Positions 43,908 through 53,478 are shown, counted from the stretch's first letter. The stretch is 64,000 nt of DNA from Halostagnicola larsenii XH-48 (GCF_000517625.1 NZ_CP007055.1:1178001-1242000); one strand, 5' to 3'. A program made the numbers and translations. The notes: generated from the sequence alone by a model not told the origin.

Positions 43908-44918
43908 ATGACCGACCAGACGGACGACTCGGAGTCCGCCGCCGACGGACGATCGGAGGGACTCACCTACGCCGAGACGGGCGTCGATATCGAGGCCAGC
44001 GAGGACGCGACCGCCGCGTTGCTCGAGGCCTTCGGAAGCGATCTGACGACTGAGTACGCCGGCCTCCTCGACATCGGCGATCGGTACCTCGCGCTGGCGA
44101 CCGACGGCGTCGGCACGAAACTGCTCGTCGCCGAAGCGCTCGAGGACTTCTCGACGATCGGAATCGACTGCATCGCGATGAACGTTAACGACCTCGTCGC
44201 GGCCGGCGTCTCCCCGACCGGGTTCGTCGACTACCTCGCGATCGACGAACCGGACGACGAGATCACAAACGAGATCGGCGAGGGACTCGCAGTCGGCCTC
44301 GAGCGGGCCGATCTCACCCTCCTGGGGGGCGAGACCGCCGTCATGCCCGACGTCGTCACCGGATTCGACCTTGCTGGAACCTGCGTCGGACTCGCGTCGA
44401 AGGATGCGATTTTCGACGGCGAGGCTGCCGTCGGCGACGCACTCGTCGGCTTTCCCTCGAACGGAATTCACTCGAACGGCCTCACGCTCGCACGCGAGGC
44501 CGTCACGCAAAATCACGACTACGCGGACACCTTCCCGCTCGATCCCGAGGTAACGATCGGCGAGGAACTCCTTCGGCCGACACGCATCTATACGGACCTG
44601 CTCGAGCCGATGGTCGATGCCGACGTGCGCGCGGCGGCCCACGTGACGGGCGGCGGCTGGACGAACCTGCTGCGAATGGGCGACAACCGATACGTGATCG
44701 AGAATCCACTTCCCGCACAGCCGATCTTCGAGTTCGTCCAGACCGAAGGCGACGTGACCGACGAGGAGATGCACCGGACGTTCAACATGGGCACCGGATT
44801 CGTCGTCGCCGTCCCGTCCGAGCGAGCAGATTCGCTCGTCGAGCGGACGGACGGCCAGATCATCGGGCGAGTCGAAGAAGGCGATAGCGTCGAGATCCGC
44901 GGGCTGTCGCTCTCCTGA
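43908..44918 (+). CDS. purM: Phosphoribosylformylglycinamidine cyclo-ligase (AIR synthase)
   Basis: Fifth step of purine synthesis, closing the imidazole ring. 336 residues: DGVGTKLLVAEAL, GIDCIAMNVNDLVAAGVSP, LLGGETAVMPDVV and GFPSNGIHSNGLTLAR are the PurM ATP- and substrate-binding segments. ATG 43908 is at the homologous start behind a symmetrical promoter element. Confidence 0.95.
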   Translation: MTDQTDDSESAADGRSEGLTYAETGVDIEASEDATAALLEAFGSDLTTEYAGLLDIGDRYLALATDGVGTKLLVAEALEDFSTIGIDCIAMNVNDLVAAGVSPTGFVDYLAIDEPDDEITNEIGEGLAVGLERADLTLLGGETAVMPDVVTGFDLAGTCVGLASKDAIFDGEAAVGDALVGFPSNGIHSNGLTLAREAVTQNHDYADTFPLDPEVTIGEELLRPTRIYTDLLEPMVDADVRAAAHVTGGGWTNLLRMGDNRYVIENPLPAQPIFEFVQTEGDVTDEEMHRTFNMGTGFVVAVPSERADSLVERTDGQIIGRVEEGDSVEIRGLSLS

Positions 44919-44946
44919 ATCGAGCAGTCACGCCGCTAACGACGCG

Positions 44947-45354
44947 CTATCGATCCGCTTCGCTTTCGGCGTGCGATTCGGTCTCTGGAACGTCCTCGTT
45001 CGAAACGCCCTCGAGGGCGGCCCTGATCGTATCGTACTCCTCGTCGCTGTACGCGATGAATCGGATATCCTCGAGCGTTTCCGGCCGGTAACTCGCCAGT
45101 GCTTCTCCGATTATCCTCGCACCCTCTGCAAGATCGAATCCGGCGACTCCACAGCCGAGGGCGGGGATCACGAGCGATTCGCAGCCGAGATCGACGGGAC
45201 CGTTTTCTTTCGCATCCTGATTGACTTGCTCGCCGCCACGTCGGCGTAACGCGCCGGCGACGCCGGAGCCCATCTCGAGGCTCGTTCCCGCGGCGTTGAC
45301 CAGCGCGTCGGCGGACTGTCTCGCGATGTCTCCCTGAACGATGTCGAATTCCAT
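44947..45354 (-). CDS. Macro-domain (ADP-ribose-binding) protein
   Basis: 135 residues comprising one macro domain: MEFDIVQGDIARQSADALVN, AAGTSLEMGSGVAGALRRRG and VIPALGCGVAGFDL are the ADP-ribose loops; the C-terminus is an acidic tail. Such proteins bind or deacetylate ADP-ribose derivatives. Convergent with purM, 28 bases apart. Confidence 0.9.
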   Translation of the reverse strand: MEFDIVQGDIARQSADALVNAAGTSLEMGSGVAGALRRRGGEQVNQDAKENGPVDLGCESLVIPALGCGVAGFDLAEGARIIGEALASYRPETLEDIRFIAYSDEEYDTIRAALEGVSNEDVPETESHAESEADR

Positions 45355-45440
45355 GCGCGAGGTGTGGACGGCCAGCCGTTTGAAAGGGGACCACGCGAAT
45401 CCAACGACGAATCGCGCCCAGTCTTAGGCCGACCAAAACC

Positions 45441-45463
45441 TTTTTAGATTTAGGGTCGCCTAA
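45441..45463 (+). promoter_or_regulatory. TATA box and iron-box-like operator of the 55-residue gene
   Basis: TTTTTAGA (45441-45448) is a TATA element 25-32 bases before the ATG at 45473. TTAGGGTCGCCTAA (45450-45463) immediately after has the TTAGG-n4-CCTAA symmetry of DtxR/Idr-family iron regulator sites and covers the expected transcription start, as for a repressor. Confidence 0.55.
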
Positions 45464-45472
45464 CTCCACGTG

Positions 45473-45640
45473 ATGGACGCCCCCGTTCCAGAACAGGATA
45501 CTGACACCGAACGCGTCGAGGCAGAATCGCCGACGGTTATCTCATCTCACGAACCGCGACCCGGCAAGCTAGTCGTTACCGAGCGAAACAACACGGACGG
45601 TTGGATTGCAAGCGATACAGCCGTCGATCTCGAGCCGTAG
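45473..45640 (+). CDS. Small haloarchaeal protein, 55 residues
   Basis: Reads MDAPVPEQDTDTERVEAESP ... GKLVVTERNNTDGWIASDTA then a short end. The start codon has both TATA and a dyad operator at the leaderless distance, strong evidence for a real gene. The C-terminal half with VTERNNTDGWIASD resembles small haloarchaeal proteins with a WxxSD ending recalled from other genomes. Probably soluble. Function unknown. The iron-box-like operator and the adjacent dpsA suggest an iron or oxidative-stress role (inference). Confidence 0.7.
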   Translation: MDAPVPEQDTDTERVEAESPTVISSHEPRPGKLVVTERNNTDGWIASDTAVDLEP

Positions 45641-45791
45641 TCCGGTGGGATTTTGCCAATATCGCCAGTTGCTAGCGACTTCTCGAGGGATTCTACTGAC
45701 ACCTGAGCCTGCTATCTCTCGGACGTACAATCGACGATTGAAAAACGGCCGCAGACAATTAAGAACTCTTCGAGCGATTCTCTGCAGGGGT

Positions 45792-46337
45792 TCAGTGGGT
45801 CGCTTCTTCGAGGACCAGCGTGTCGTCCTCGAGGTAGTGTTCGAAGTGGTGGCCGTCGTCCTCGACCTCGACTAAGATCTCTCGGAGGATCTCGGCCGTC
45901 GCGTAGTCGCCGAGGTTTTCCGCGAGTTCGATGCTATCGCGCATCGACTCGATGATGTCTCCGTACATCTCGAGGTCGTTCTGGAACATCGTTCGGACGT
46001 CGTAGACGTCCTCGCCCTCGAACTCGACGGTCGCACGCTCTTCGAGGTTCGTCGGGCCCGATACCGGAACGCCGCCGAGGGCCTGTGCGCGCTCTGCCAT
46101 CTCGTCTGCGCCCTCTTCGGCGTGTTCGTAGGCTTCCTCGAGGAACACGTGGAGGTCGAGGAACTCCGCACCCTCGACGACCCAGTGGTGTTTCTTGAGC
46201 TGGTGATACAGGACGTACGCGTTCGCAAGTTCCGTGTTCAACGCGTCGACGACCTGTTCGGCCTTTTCACGGTCAAGGCGAAGTTCGTTCTCCTCGACGT
46301 GATCTGCCTGCTGTCGGACGGTCTTTTGGGTGCTCAT
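45792..46337 (-). CDS. dpsA: DNA-protecting ferritin-like protein DpsA
   Basis: 181 residues, four-helix ferritin fold of the Dps type: VLYHQLKKHHWVVEGAEFLD contains the inter-subunit ferroxidase His residues, followed by HVFLEEAYEHAEEGADEMAE. It stores iron with H2O2 and protects DNA. CTTTAAG (complement of 46363-46369) is 26-32 bases upstream. Confidence 0.95.
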   Translation of the reverse strand: MSTQKTVRQQADHVEENELRLDREKAEQVVDALNTELANAYVLYHQLKKHHWVVEGAEFLDLHVFLEEAYEHAEEGADEMAERAQALGGVPVSGPTNLEERATVEFEGEDVYDVRTMFQNDLEMYGDIIESMRDSIELAENLGDYATAEILREILVEVEDDGHHFEHYLEDDTLVLEEATH

Positions 46338-46550
46338 CTCGTTTCTATATACAGGTGCATTCCACTTAAAGGTTCCCCATGCAAGAAAATTTCTTCGTGT
46401 TCCAAAAACTTATGTTGACTATTGGCGTCTGATCGTTCGTTAGCACCCCTTCTCGAGCGTGACTTCTCGCCCATCCTGACTGTAACGGACAGATTGCCGT
46501 TTTTTCACCCTTGAGTAAATATTTTCAAGCTGGAGATCATAGGGCTAGTT

Positions 46551-48020
46551 ATGGCAACGAGGACAGCACAGCGGACGGAGCGGATCTACGTCGACGGCGA
46601 GTGGCTCGAGACCGGAGAGACGATCTCGGTCTCGGATCTCGCCGACGGCGGGACGTTCGCGAAAGTCGCCGCCGCAGGGCCAGCGAACGCACGAAACGCG
46701 CTCGCGGCCGCACACGAGATTAAACCGACGATGCGACAGACGACCGTCGTCGAGCGCGCCGAGTGGTGTGAGACGATCGCAGAGGGGCTGCGCGAGCGCG
46801 AGGAGGAACTGGCCGAAATCATCGTGCGCGAGGCGGGTAAGCCGATCTCCTCGGCGCGGGGCGAAGTCTGCTCGGCCGCAGAGCGCTTCGACCGGGCCGC
46901 AGAGGAAGCACGCAACATCGTGAGCAAAGGAGAGTTCCGCGAGGGCTCGACCGAGGGACACGAGGGCTGGCAGGCGATCGTCAAACACGAACCGATCGGC
47001 TCGGTGCTGTGTATTACGCCATACAACTATCCCCTCGCGACGACCGCGCTGCAGGTCGCTCCGGCGCTGGCGGCGGGCAACAGCGTGTTACTCAAACCCG
47101 CGAGCAAGACGCCGATTTCGGCCGCGATTCTCGCGGAGGTCATCGCCGACGTCGACGGCATTCCGGACGGCGCGTTCAACTTCGTCCCCGGCGAGGCGAG
47201 CGTCATCGGCGACATCCTCACGGGCGACGACCGGATCAACGCGATCGCGATGACCGGTTCGTCGGGCGCGGGCAAACACGTCGCGAACGAAAGCGGCATG
47301 GTCAACCTCCACATGGAACTCGGCGGGAACGCCCCCGCCATCGTCTTTGACGACGCCGACCTCGAGGAGGTCGCCGGCGCCTGTACGTCGGGCTCGCTCA
47401 AGTACGCCGGACAGCGCTGTTCGGCCGTCTCCCGCGTCCTCGTCGAGGAATCGGTCCACGACGACCTCGTCGAGCGGATCGACTACAACATGAGCACGTG
47501 GCAGGCCGGCGACCTCTTCGATGAAGACACCGCCTTCGGACCGCTGATCTCCGAAGATCAGGCCGAGTGGGTCGAGGAACTCGTCGAGGACGCCGTCGAG
47601 AAGGGCGCGGACCTGGTCCGGGGCGGCAGCCGACAGGCACCCGACGGCGTTCCGGACGAACTCGGCAGCCAGTTCTTCGAGCCGACGCTGCTGGCGAACG
47701 TCCCCCACGACGCCCGCCTCATCGACGAGGAGCAGTTCGGTCCGATCGCCGTCGTGACCACCTTCGAGGACCGCGAGGAGGCCCTCGAGATCGCGAACGG
47801 CTCCGATCTCGCGCTCGACGCCGCCGTGTTCACGACCGATTACAACCGCGCGATGGACGTCGCAGAGCGGGTCGACGCCGGCGGCGTTCGAATCAACGGC
47901 GCACCGAGCCACGGACTGGGCGATATCCCCTTCGGCGGCAACAAGGACTCGGGCATCGGCCGCGAAGGCCTCGACGCCTCGATCCACGAGATGATGCGCA
48001 AGAAGAGCATCGTGCTCTAA
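46551..48020 (+). CDS. Aldehyde dehydrogenase (GapN/lactaldehyde-type)
   Basis: 489 residues. Catalytic Cys in YAGQRCSAVSRVLV, general-base Glu in HMELGGNAPAIV, oxyanion Asn in ITPYNYPLAT, and a C-terminal INGAPSHGLGDIPFGGNKDS. The ending resembles non-phosphorylating glyceraldehyde-3-phosphate dehydrogenase (GapN) or lactaldehyde dehydrogenase; which of these is unresolved. Confidence 0.9.
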   Translation: MATRTAQRTERIYVDGEWLETGETISVSDLADGGTFAKVAAAGPANARNALAAAHEIKPTMRQTTVVERAEWCETIAEGLREREEELAEIIVREAGKPISSARGEVCSAAERFDRAAEEARNIVSKGEFREGSTEGHEGWQAIVKHEPIGSVLCITPYNYPLATTALQVAPALAAGNSVLLKPASKTPISAAILAEVIADVDGIPDGAFNFVPGEASVIGDILTGDDRINAIAMTGSSGAGKHVANESGMVNLHMELGGNAPAIVFDDADLEEVAGACTSGSLKYAGQRCSAVSRVLVEESVHDDLVERIDYNMSTWQAGDLFDEDTAFGPLISEDQAEWVEELVEDAVEKGADLVRGGSRQAPDGVPDELGSQFFEPTLLANVPHDARLIDEEQFGPIAVVTTFEDREEALEIANGSDLALDAAVFTTDYNRAMDVAERVDAGGVRINGAPSHGLGDIPFGGNKDSGIGREGLDASIHEMMRKKSIVL

Positions 48021-48133
48021 GTCGGGCCGCGCCCGCGAAACGCCGCTGTCGCTGTCTTTTCTCGAGATTTCGTTCGGAGTCCGACAAACAACGAGACAAC
48101 TGCGACCGATACCCCGCCACGGTGGCGCGCGCT

Positions 48134-48155
48134 GGTGGGCCGCGAGCGGCCCACC
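48134..48155. repeat. Perfect 10-bp hairpin
   Basis: GGTGGGCCGC (48134-48143) and GCGGCCCACC (48146-48155) with two-base spacer GA. Confidence 0.65.
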
Positions 48156-48181
48156 GAAGCCGTGCGAGGGTGGCGGTGAAC

Positions 48182-48212
48182 GGCGAGGGCAGAACGAAGT
48201 GAAGCCCTCGCC
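48182..48212. repeat. Perfect 9-bp hairpin
   Basis: GGCGAGGGC (48182-48190) and GCCCTCGCC (48204-48212), 13-base loop; second of two hairpins here. Confidence 0.65.
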
Positions 48213-48395
48213 CAGTGAGCGGTGAGCGAAGCGATCCGCGAACGGAGTGAACCGCCGCGGCTGGGGAGGACGAGGCTGCGAAGGTGAGTTGCTGTGGGCG
48301 GGTTTTCAGAAGGTCTTCGTTTCGAACGAACCCGTCGAACCACATCGACTCGAGACGATCGGATCGTCACCGAAGACCGCTCGAGTCCGCGGACG

Positions 48396-49739
48396 CTACT
48401 CGCTTCGAAGCTCCGCGACGTGATCGATCCGCTGTTGGACGAGATCGGCTTTACCGATGTCGTGGCGCATGTGGAGCCCTTCCTCGCCGGCGACGGCGAG
48501 TGCGTCCTCCGCGATTTCTTCTGCCTCGCTGATCGAGTCCGCGACGCCGACAAGCGCGAACGACCGCGAGGTGGTCGTGTAGATGCCGTCCTCGCGTTCG
48601 TCCACGTCATCAGAACTCTCCGAGTTCTGATTGCCCGAAGAGCTTCGCTCTTCGACGCTCGCGTAGTACAGCAGGGCGTCGCCGGCGCTCTCTTCGTCGA
48701 CCTGGACTTTGGTTCCGGCGGACGGATCCGTGGGGTAGCCCTCCGGAACCGCGTACTTACAGACCGTGGCCTGCTCGGCGAACTCGAGTGCCGGCGGTTG
48801 CTGGCCGTCTCGAGCGGCCACGAGCACGTCGAGGAAGTCGGTCTCGAGGACCGGCAGCGTGTTCATCGCCTCCGGATCGCCGAAGCGGGCGTTGAACTCG
48901 ATGACTTTCGGCCCCTCGGCGGTCAGCATGAACTGGCCGTAGAGGATGCCCCGGTAGTCCTCGAGAGCGTCGACCGTCGCCTCGATGATTTCGACGGCCT
49001 CGTCGTAATCGCTCTCGGTCATGAACGGCAGTTCGAACGTCGCGTCGGTGTAGGATCCCATCCCGCCGGTGTTGGGTCCCTCGTCGCCCTCGTAGGCGCG
49101 CTTGTGGTCCTGGACCGCCGGCGCGGTCTCGAGGCCGCCGTTGGCGACGAACGCCTGGACGGTGAACTCCTCGCCGATCAGCCTCTCTTCGAGGACGATC
49201 CGGTCGTAGTCCGAGTCGCGGATGTACGCTTTGCCCTCCTCGACGGTCACCTGATCACCGATGACTTTCACGCCTTTCCCGCCCGTGAGGCCGGCGGGCT
49301 TGATCGCGAGGTCGCCGTCGTACTCGTCGACGAACGCACACGCGGCGTCCATGTCCTCGAACGTCTCGAAGTCGGGACAGCCGGGAATGTCGTTTTCCGC
49401 CATGAACCGGCGCTGGAAGGCTTTGTCCGTCTCGATTTTCGCGTCGGCCTGTTTCGGGCCGAAGGCGTAGACGCCAACGTCCTCGAGGGCGTCCGAAACG
49501 CCCGCGTCGAGGGGCGCTTCGGGGCCGACGACGGCGATAGTTGCATCGATCGCTTCGGCGTACTCCGCGACCGCCGCCGGGTCAGTCGTCTCGAGCGTCT
49601 CGAACTCGGCTGCGAGCCGAGCGATACCCGGGTTCCTGTTCCCCGCGCAGGCGGATAGTTTTGCCTCGCTGGCCGCGAGTTCGCGAGCGATCGCGTGTTC
49701 GCGCCCGCCGCCGCCGATCAGCAACACGTGTTCGCGCAT
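48396..49739 (-). CDS. purD: Phosphoribosylamine-glycine ligase (GAR synthetase)
   Basis: Second step of purine synthesis. 447 residues: N-domain VLLIGGGGREHAIARELAAS, ATP-grasp with KPAGLTGGKGVKVI, EEFTVQAFV and the C-domain DPEAMNTLPVLETDFLDVL. The protein is longer than bacterial PurD because of a short insert, SSSGNQNSESSDD, near residue 375. ATG 49739 is the homologous start; the frame is open upstream. Divergent from DUF502. Confidence 0.95.
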   Translation of the reverse strand: MREHVLLIGGGGREHAIARELAASEAKLSACAGNRNPGIARLAAEFETLETTDPAAVAEYAEAIDATIAVVGPEAPLDAGVSDALEDVGVYAFGPKQADAKIETDKAFQRRFMAENDIPGCPDFETFEDMDAACAFVDEYDGDLAIKPAGLTGGKGVKVIGDQVTVEEGKAYIRDSDYDRIVLEERLIGEEFTVQAFVANGGLETAPAVQDHKRAYEGDEGPNTGGMGSYTDATFELPFMTESDYDEAVEIIEATVDALEDYRGILYGQFMLTAEGPKVIEFNARFGDPEAMNTLPVLETDFLDVLVAARDGQQPPALEFAEQATVCKYAVPEGYPTDPSAGTKVQVDEESAGDALLYYASVEERSSSGNQNSESSDDVDEREDGIYTTTSRSFALVGVADSISEAEEIAEDALAVAGEEGLHMRHDIGKADLVQQRIDHVAELRSE

Positions 49740-49792
49740 GTTCGATAGCCGGACGCACGAACCTGTAAACGTTGCTCTTTTCTCGAGCATGA

Positions 49793-49812
49793 TATACCCA
49801 TATATGTGTATA
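49793..49812. promoter_or_regulatory. Near-perfect 20-bp AT-rich dyad between purD and DUF502
   Basis: TATACCCATATATGTGTATA is symmetrical about its centre apart from one mismatched pair. It lies 54 bases before the purD ATG and 117 before DUF502. It may be a two-way TATA region or an operator. Confidence 0.4.
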
Positions 49813-49928
49813 AAACCGCGAGAGTACTGATCGACGGCGACCACCGCGACACGGTTTCCGTGCAGACGCTCTGTGACAATCACAATCTACTAACAACATC
49901 GTTGTGTATTCGCGTTCGTGATGCGCGT

Positions 49929-50612
49929 ATGAGTCGGTGGAAACGCGACTTCGCGAGTGGACTCATCGTCCTCGGTCCGATTCTCGCAACCGTGTTCATC
50001 TGTTATGTTCTGTATTCGTTCATCGCGAATCTCTTGCCCGGCGTGGTGATTACCGCGGAGTTCCTCGAGGCGTTCTTTCCGGCTATCGGGGACCCAGCCC
50101 GCCAAGAACTCGCGCGCTTTCTCCGAGCCGTGGTCTTTCTCGCGCTCTTGATCGCCATGATGATCGTCGTCGGCCCGCTGGTACGAACGAAACTCGGGGC
50201 GGTGTTCGAGGATCTCATCGATTACGGAGCCAATCGGGTTCCGGGCTTGCGTCTGGTCTACAACGCGTCGAAAACCGCGACGGAAACGACCTTCGGCGAG
50301 AACGACGCGTTACAGACACCGGTCAAAGTCCAGACCTGGGACGGGGTTCGAATGACCGCGTTCAAGACGGGACGGCCCACCGAGAGCGGGGACGTATTGC
50401 TTTTCGTACCGACATCACCCAATATTGCAAGCGGGTTCGTCGTCGAGGTCAGCCCCGACCAGATAACGACGCTCGATGAAACGGTTGAAGAGGCCCTCAC
50501 TCGAGTCGTCAGCGCCGGATTCGGCGATGCCGACAGAGCCGATACGAAGCTCCAAGAGGGGACGGAGATTACGGTCGTCGACGAGATGACGATCGGGCGG
50601 GACGACGAGTGA
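49929..50612 (+). CDS. DUF502 membrane protein
   Basis: 227 residues with two helices (about 8-30 and 67-90) and a C-terminal soluble domain: VPGLRLVYNASKTATETTFG and GDVLLFVPTSPNIASGFVVE, the DUF502 pattern. Function unknown; it is widely present in archaea and bacteria. ATG 49929 opens directly into the family's start. Confidence 0.88.
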   Translation: MSRWKRDFASGLIVLGPILATVFICYVLYSFIANLLPGVVITAEFLEAFFPAIGDPARQELARFLRAVVFLALLIAMMIVVGPLVRTKLGAVFEDLIDYGANRVPGLRLVYNASKTATETTFGENDALQTPVKVQTWDGVRMTAFKTGRPTESGDVLLFVPTSPNIASGFVVEVSPDQITTLDETVEEALTRVVSAGFGDADRADTKLQEGTEITVVDEMTIGRDDE

Positions 50613-50658
50613 ACGGGCGGTAAACCGCATTCGTGCGGGCTCGAGTAGGGAGATCCGG

Positions 50659-53478
50659 CTACGAGTAAAACAGCGGTGGCCGCCGACCGCTGCCGTCATC
50701 GGCCGATTCTGCTGCAGGCTCACCTTTCTCGTTCGAACCAGACTGGGTGGAAACAGTTTCTCCGCGGGAATCGAGAAGCCGATCCAGCACGTCGATAGCC
50801 GCGCCGCGGTGCAAGGGCTGGTTGTCGTTTCCGCACTGTTCGTCCATCACGCATGCCGGACAGCCGTCGACTCGTCCACACCCGCAGTCGGCGATGTGCT
50901 CACGCGCGCGGCGTGCGATCCGTTCGAACTGTTCGTAGATCGATCGTGAGAATCCCAGCCCACCCTCGATTCCGTCGTATATGAACCACCCGCTCGAGGG
51001 GGCGTCCTCGAGTCGAGACGCAGTCGCCCGAACCGTCGCCTGTGCCGCGGCGAGGTTTGTCGGATCGTCACCGGTTGACGCGACCGGCCGGGCGTTTTCG
51101 GGCGCGGAAACGGACCGGTCGTCCGTCGCCTCGAGATCCAGGTGCGAATCGATCGTCAGCGTCGCGAGTCCCCCGAGGTCGCGTTTGTCGACCATCAGCT
51201 CCAGTGGCGCGACGCCGATGGTCGCGTGTTCCGCCGCGTGAAGTCCGGCGGCGTAGCCGAGGTGTGGGCTGTCGGCGAGCTCCGAGTCGAGCCCGGGAAC
51301 CGAGAAGTCGCGGTACTTTTCGATGAGGTCCCGTTCGACCGCTCGAGGGACCTCGAGCCAGCATAGTTGGGTTTCCATCGAGAGCGGTGGGTTGTCCGTC
51401 GGAACGCCCTGCGCCCGACGGTTACCCCCGTGGACCCCGACCTCGTCGTAGGTGCCGTGGTAGACCAGCACGCGGCCGCGCCCGTAATGCAGCGTGAAGT
51501 CGCCGATGTTTCGGCTCTCTTCGGAAACGGCGTCCAGAACCGTTACGTCGCTTCGAGTGACCGTGTAGTAGTCCACGTCCGTCGGCCGCACCGTGACGTG
51601 CGGGGTAGGGCCGTCGTGTACCACCTCCGTGACCTCGTACTGGCGACCCTCGTGGAGTCTGACGGCACCCTCGTGAAAGTCCCTGTAGACCCGTTCGCGC
51701 GCGAGCGGTTCCATCTCCGGATCGTGTTCCTCGTCGACATCCGCAGCGAGTCGAACCTCGTACTCCTCGCCTTGCGTCGCGTACAGCGAAATCGTCGACT
51801 GCGGACGAGGTGGCCCGCAGTAGGAGACGCCCGTCTCGAGCGCGCCGGTCACCTTCCCCGCTCGCCGCCACATCTCGAGGCCGCGCTCGAGCCGATCTCG
51901 ATCGGCGAACGACCCCACGTCGTGCTCGTCGACCGCGAGTTCGTCCGCCGCACACAGCAGGTGCTGGGCGAAGACGGCGTCGTTGTCGGTGTCCGCGACC
52001 GCGTCCTCGACATCGGACTCGAGCAGGAACTCGGAATTCGAGACGACGTACTGATCTAACGTTCGGTGCTCGGCGACCAGAACCGACAGCGATCGATCCG
52101 TTCCCCGCCCCGCGCGGCCGATCTGTTGCCAAAAGGACTGGCGCTGGCCTGGATACCCCATCTGGACCGTCGCGTCCATCCCGCCGACGTTGATCCCGAG
52201 TTCGAGGGCGTTCGTCGACGCGACCCCGTCGAGCAGGCCGGTTTTCAGCTGGTGTTCGGTTCCGTGGCGTTTCGGCCTCGAGTGGCCCGCGTGATAGGGT
52301 TCGATGGCGCTGCCCCCTTCGGGATCCGTGTAGTACCGGCTGCGATCGGTCCGGTGCTTGCTCGCCCGTTTGACCGAGAGTTCCGCGAGCTTTCGCGACG
52401 GCGTGAACAGCAGGGTCTGTGCGCCCAGATAGGTGAGATGAGAGAGGAGTTTCGGCGCCTCGACGGTCGCCGGAACGCGCTCGAGGACGCCCGAATCAGT
52501 ATCTGACGCCGCGTCGGCGTCCGGAACAGCGCCCGCATCCTCGCCGTAATCAGGACTGTCATTTTCGTTCTCGCGCGCTCGCGGCGGGGGGTTCCAGAGC
52601 ACGATATCGCGCGGCCCGCGCGGCGAGCCGTCGTCGTCGACGACCGTCACCGGTTCGTCGAGCAGCGTCTCGGAGTGCTCGCGGGGATTTCCGATCGTCG
52701 CGCTCGTCAGGGCGAACTGCGGCTCCGAGCCGTAGTACTCGAGAACGCGTCGGAGCCGTCGGAGGACCCAGGCGACGTGCATGCCGTGAACGCCCGTGTA
52801 GGTGTGAGACTCGTCGATGACGACCAGATCGCAGGCCGAGAAGAATCGCGCCCAGCGGTCGTGGTCGTGGAGGTACGTGTTCACCCCCACGAAGTTCGAG
52901 ATGATGACGTCCGCCTCCTCACGGATTTCCCGTCGCTCGGTCCCGCGTTCGGTATCCCCGTCGTAGACCCGTACCGTGATGTCCAGACCCAACTGGTCGT
53001 AGAAGTCGTTGAGTTCGCGTTCCTGATCCCTCGAGAGAGCCTTCGTCGGGTAGAGGACGTATGCCGTTGAATCGGTCGATTCGGAACCCGTCCGCTCGCT
53101 CTGGGCCTCGAGGTAGTTCCGGGCGATCTGGAGGGCGTAGATGCGCGTTTTGCCGGAGGACGTACTCGTCGCGACGCAGACGTTCTCGCCGCGTTCGAGG
53201 GCCTCAAGGGCCGCGGCCTGATGCGTGTAACAGTCGTTTTCGAGCGGTGCCGCCAGTTCGGGTCGCAGGAGGTCCTCGTTCGGGACCGTCTCGGGGCCGC
53301 GACCCGGCCGCTCGAGGACGGTCGCGTCCGCCGAATCGCGGTACCGTGGGAACGTCTCGAGCAATTTCTCGCCCGTTGTCGGTCCATCGGCGGACAGATC
53401 GTCTGCGTTCGGGTCGTTCGTGTTCGGGTCGTTCATGTTCGAGTCGTTCGCGTTCGAATCTGGTGCATCAGAAATCAC
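50659..53478 (-). CDS. Hrq1/MrfA-like DEAD/DEAH helicase with DUF1998 zinc domain
   Basis: 939 residues. Helicase motifs: Walker A ATSTSSGKT (103-111), DESH (222-225), SAT (259-261), then the C-terminal RecA domain (GVASTNALELGINVGGMDA and GQRQSFWQQIGRAGRGTDRS). The C-terminal DUF1998/MZB region has the zinc cysteines CGCGRVDGCPACVMDEQC. This matches YprA/MrfA-Hrq1 helicases. The GTG at 53478 overlaps the exonuclease stop by 11 bases, so translation is coupled; a Met 13 codons in is an alternative. The first 35 residues are Asn/Asp-rich repeats. Confidence 0.9.
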   Translation of the reverse strand: MISDAPDSNANDSNMNDPNTNDPNADDLSADGPTTGEKLLETFPRYRDSADATVLERPGRGPETVPNEDLLRPELAAPLENDCYTHQAAALEALERGENVCVATSTSSGKTRIYALQIARNYLEAQSERTGSESTDSTAYVLYPTKALSRDQERELNDFYDQLGLDITVRVYDGDTERGTERREIREEADVIISNFVGVNTYLHDHDRWARFFSACDLVVIDESHTYTGVHGMHVAWVLRRLRRVLEYYGSEPQFALTSATIGNPREHSETLLDEPVTVVDDDGSPRGPRDIVLWNPPPRARENENDSPDYGEDAGAVPDADAASDTDSGVLERVPATVEAPKLLSHLTYLGAQTLLFTPSRKLAELSVKRASKHRTDRSRYYTDPEGGSAIEPYHAGHSRPKRHGTEHQLKTGLLDGVASTNALELGINVGGMDATVQMGYPGQRQSFWQQIGRAGRGTDRSLSVLVAEHRTLDQYVVSNSEFLLESDVEDAVADTDNDAVFAQHLLCAADELAVDEHDVGSFADRDRLERGLEMWRRAGKVTGALETGVSYCGPPRPQSTISLYATQGEEYEVRLAADVDEEHDPEMEPLARERVYRDFHEGAVRLHEGRQYEVTEVVHDGPTPHVTVRPTDVDYYTVTRSDVTVLDAVSEESRNIGDFTLHYGRGRVLVYHGTYDEVGVHGGNRRAQGVPTDNPPLSMETQLCWLEVPRAVERDLIEKYRDFSVPGLDSELADSPHLGYAAGLHAAEHATIGVAPLELMVDKRDLGGLATLTIDSHLDLEATDDRSVSAPENARPVASTGDDPTNLAAAQATVRATASRLEDAPSSGWFIYDGIEGGLGFSRSIYEQFERIARRAREHIADCGCGRVDGCPACVMDEQCGNDNQPLHRGAAIDVLDRLLDSRGETVSTQSGSNEKGEPAAESADDGSGRRPPLFYS

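Larger units (their letters stand above)
48021..48395. other. Intergenic region with GC-rich hairpins
   Basis: No gene supported. It contains two strong hairpins listed separately and a GC-rich run of short GCGA/GAGC repeats (48121-48260) much like the stretch at 7480-7560. A pyrimidine run CTGTCTTTTCTC at 48050-48061 may terminate the aldehyde dehydrogenase transcript. Confidence 0.6.

Noticed and set aside
48294-49658. 454-codon frame opposite purD
   Set aside because: Antisense shadow; purD has all its motifs.
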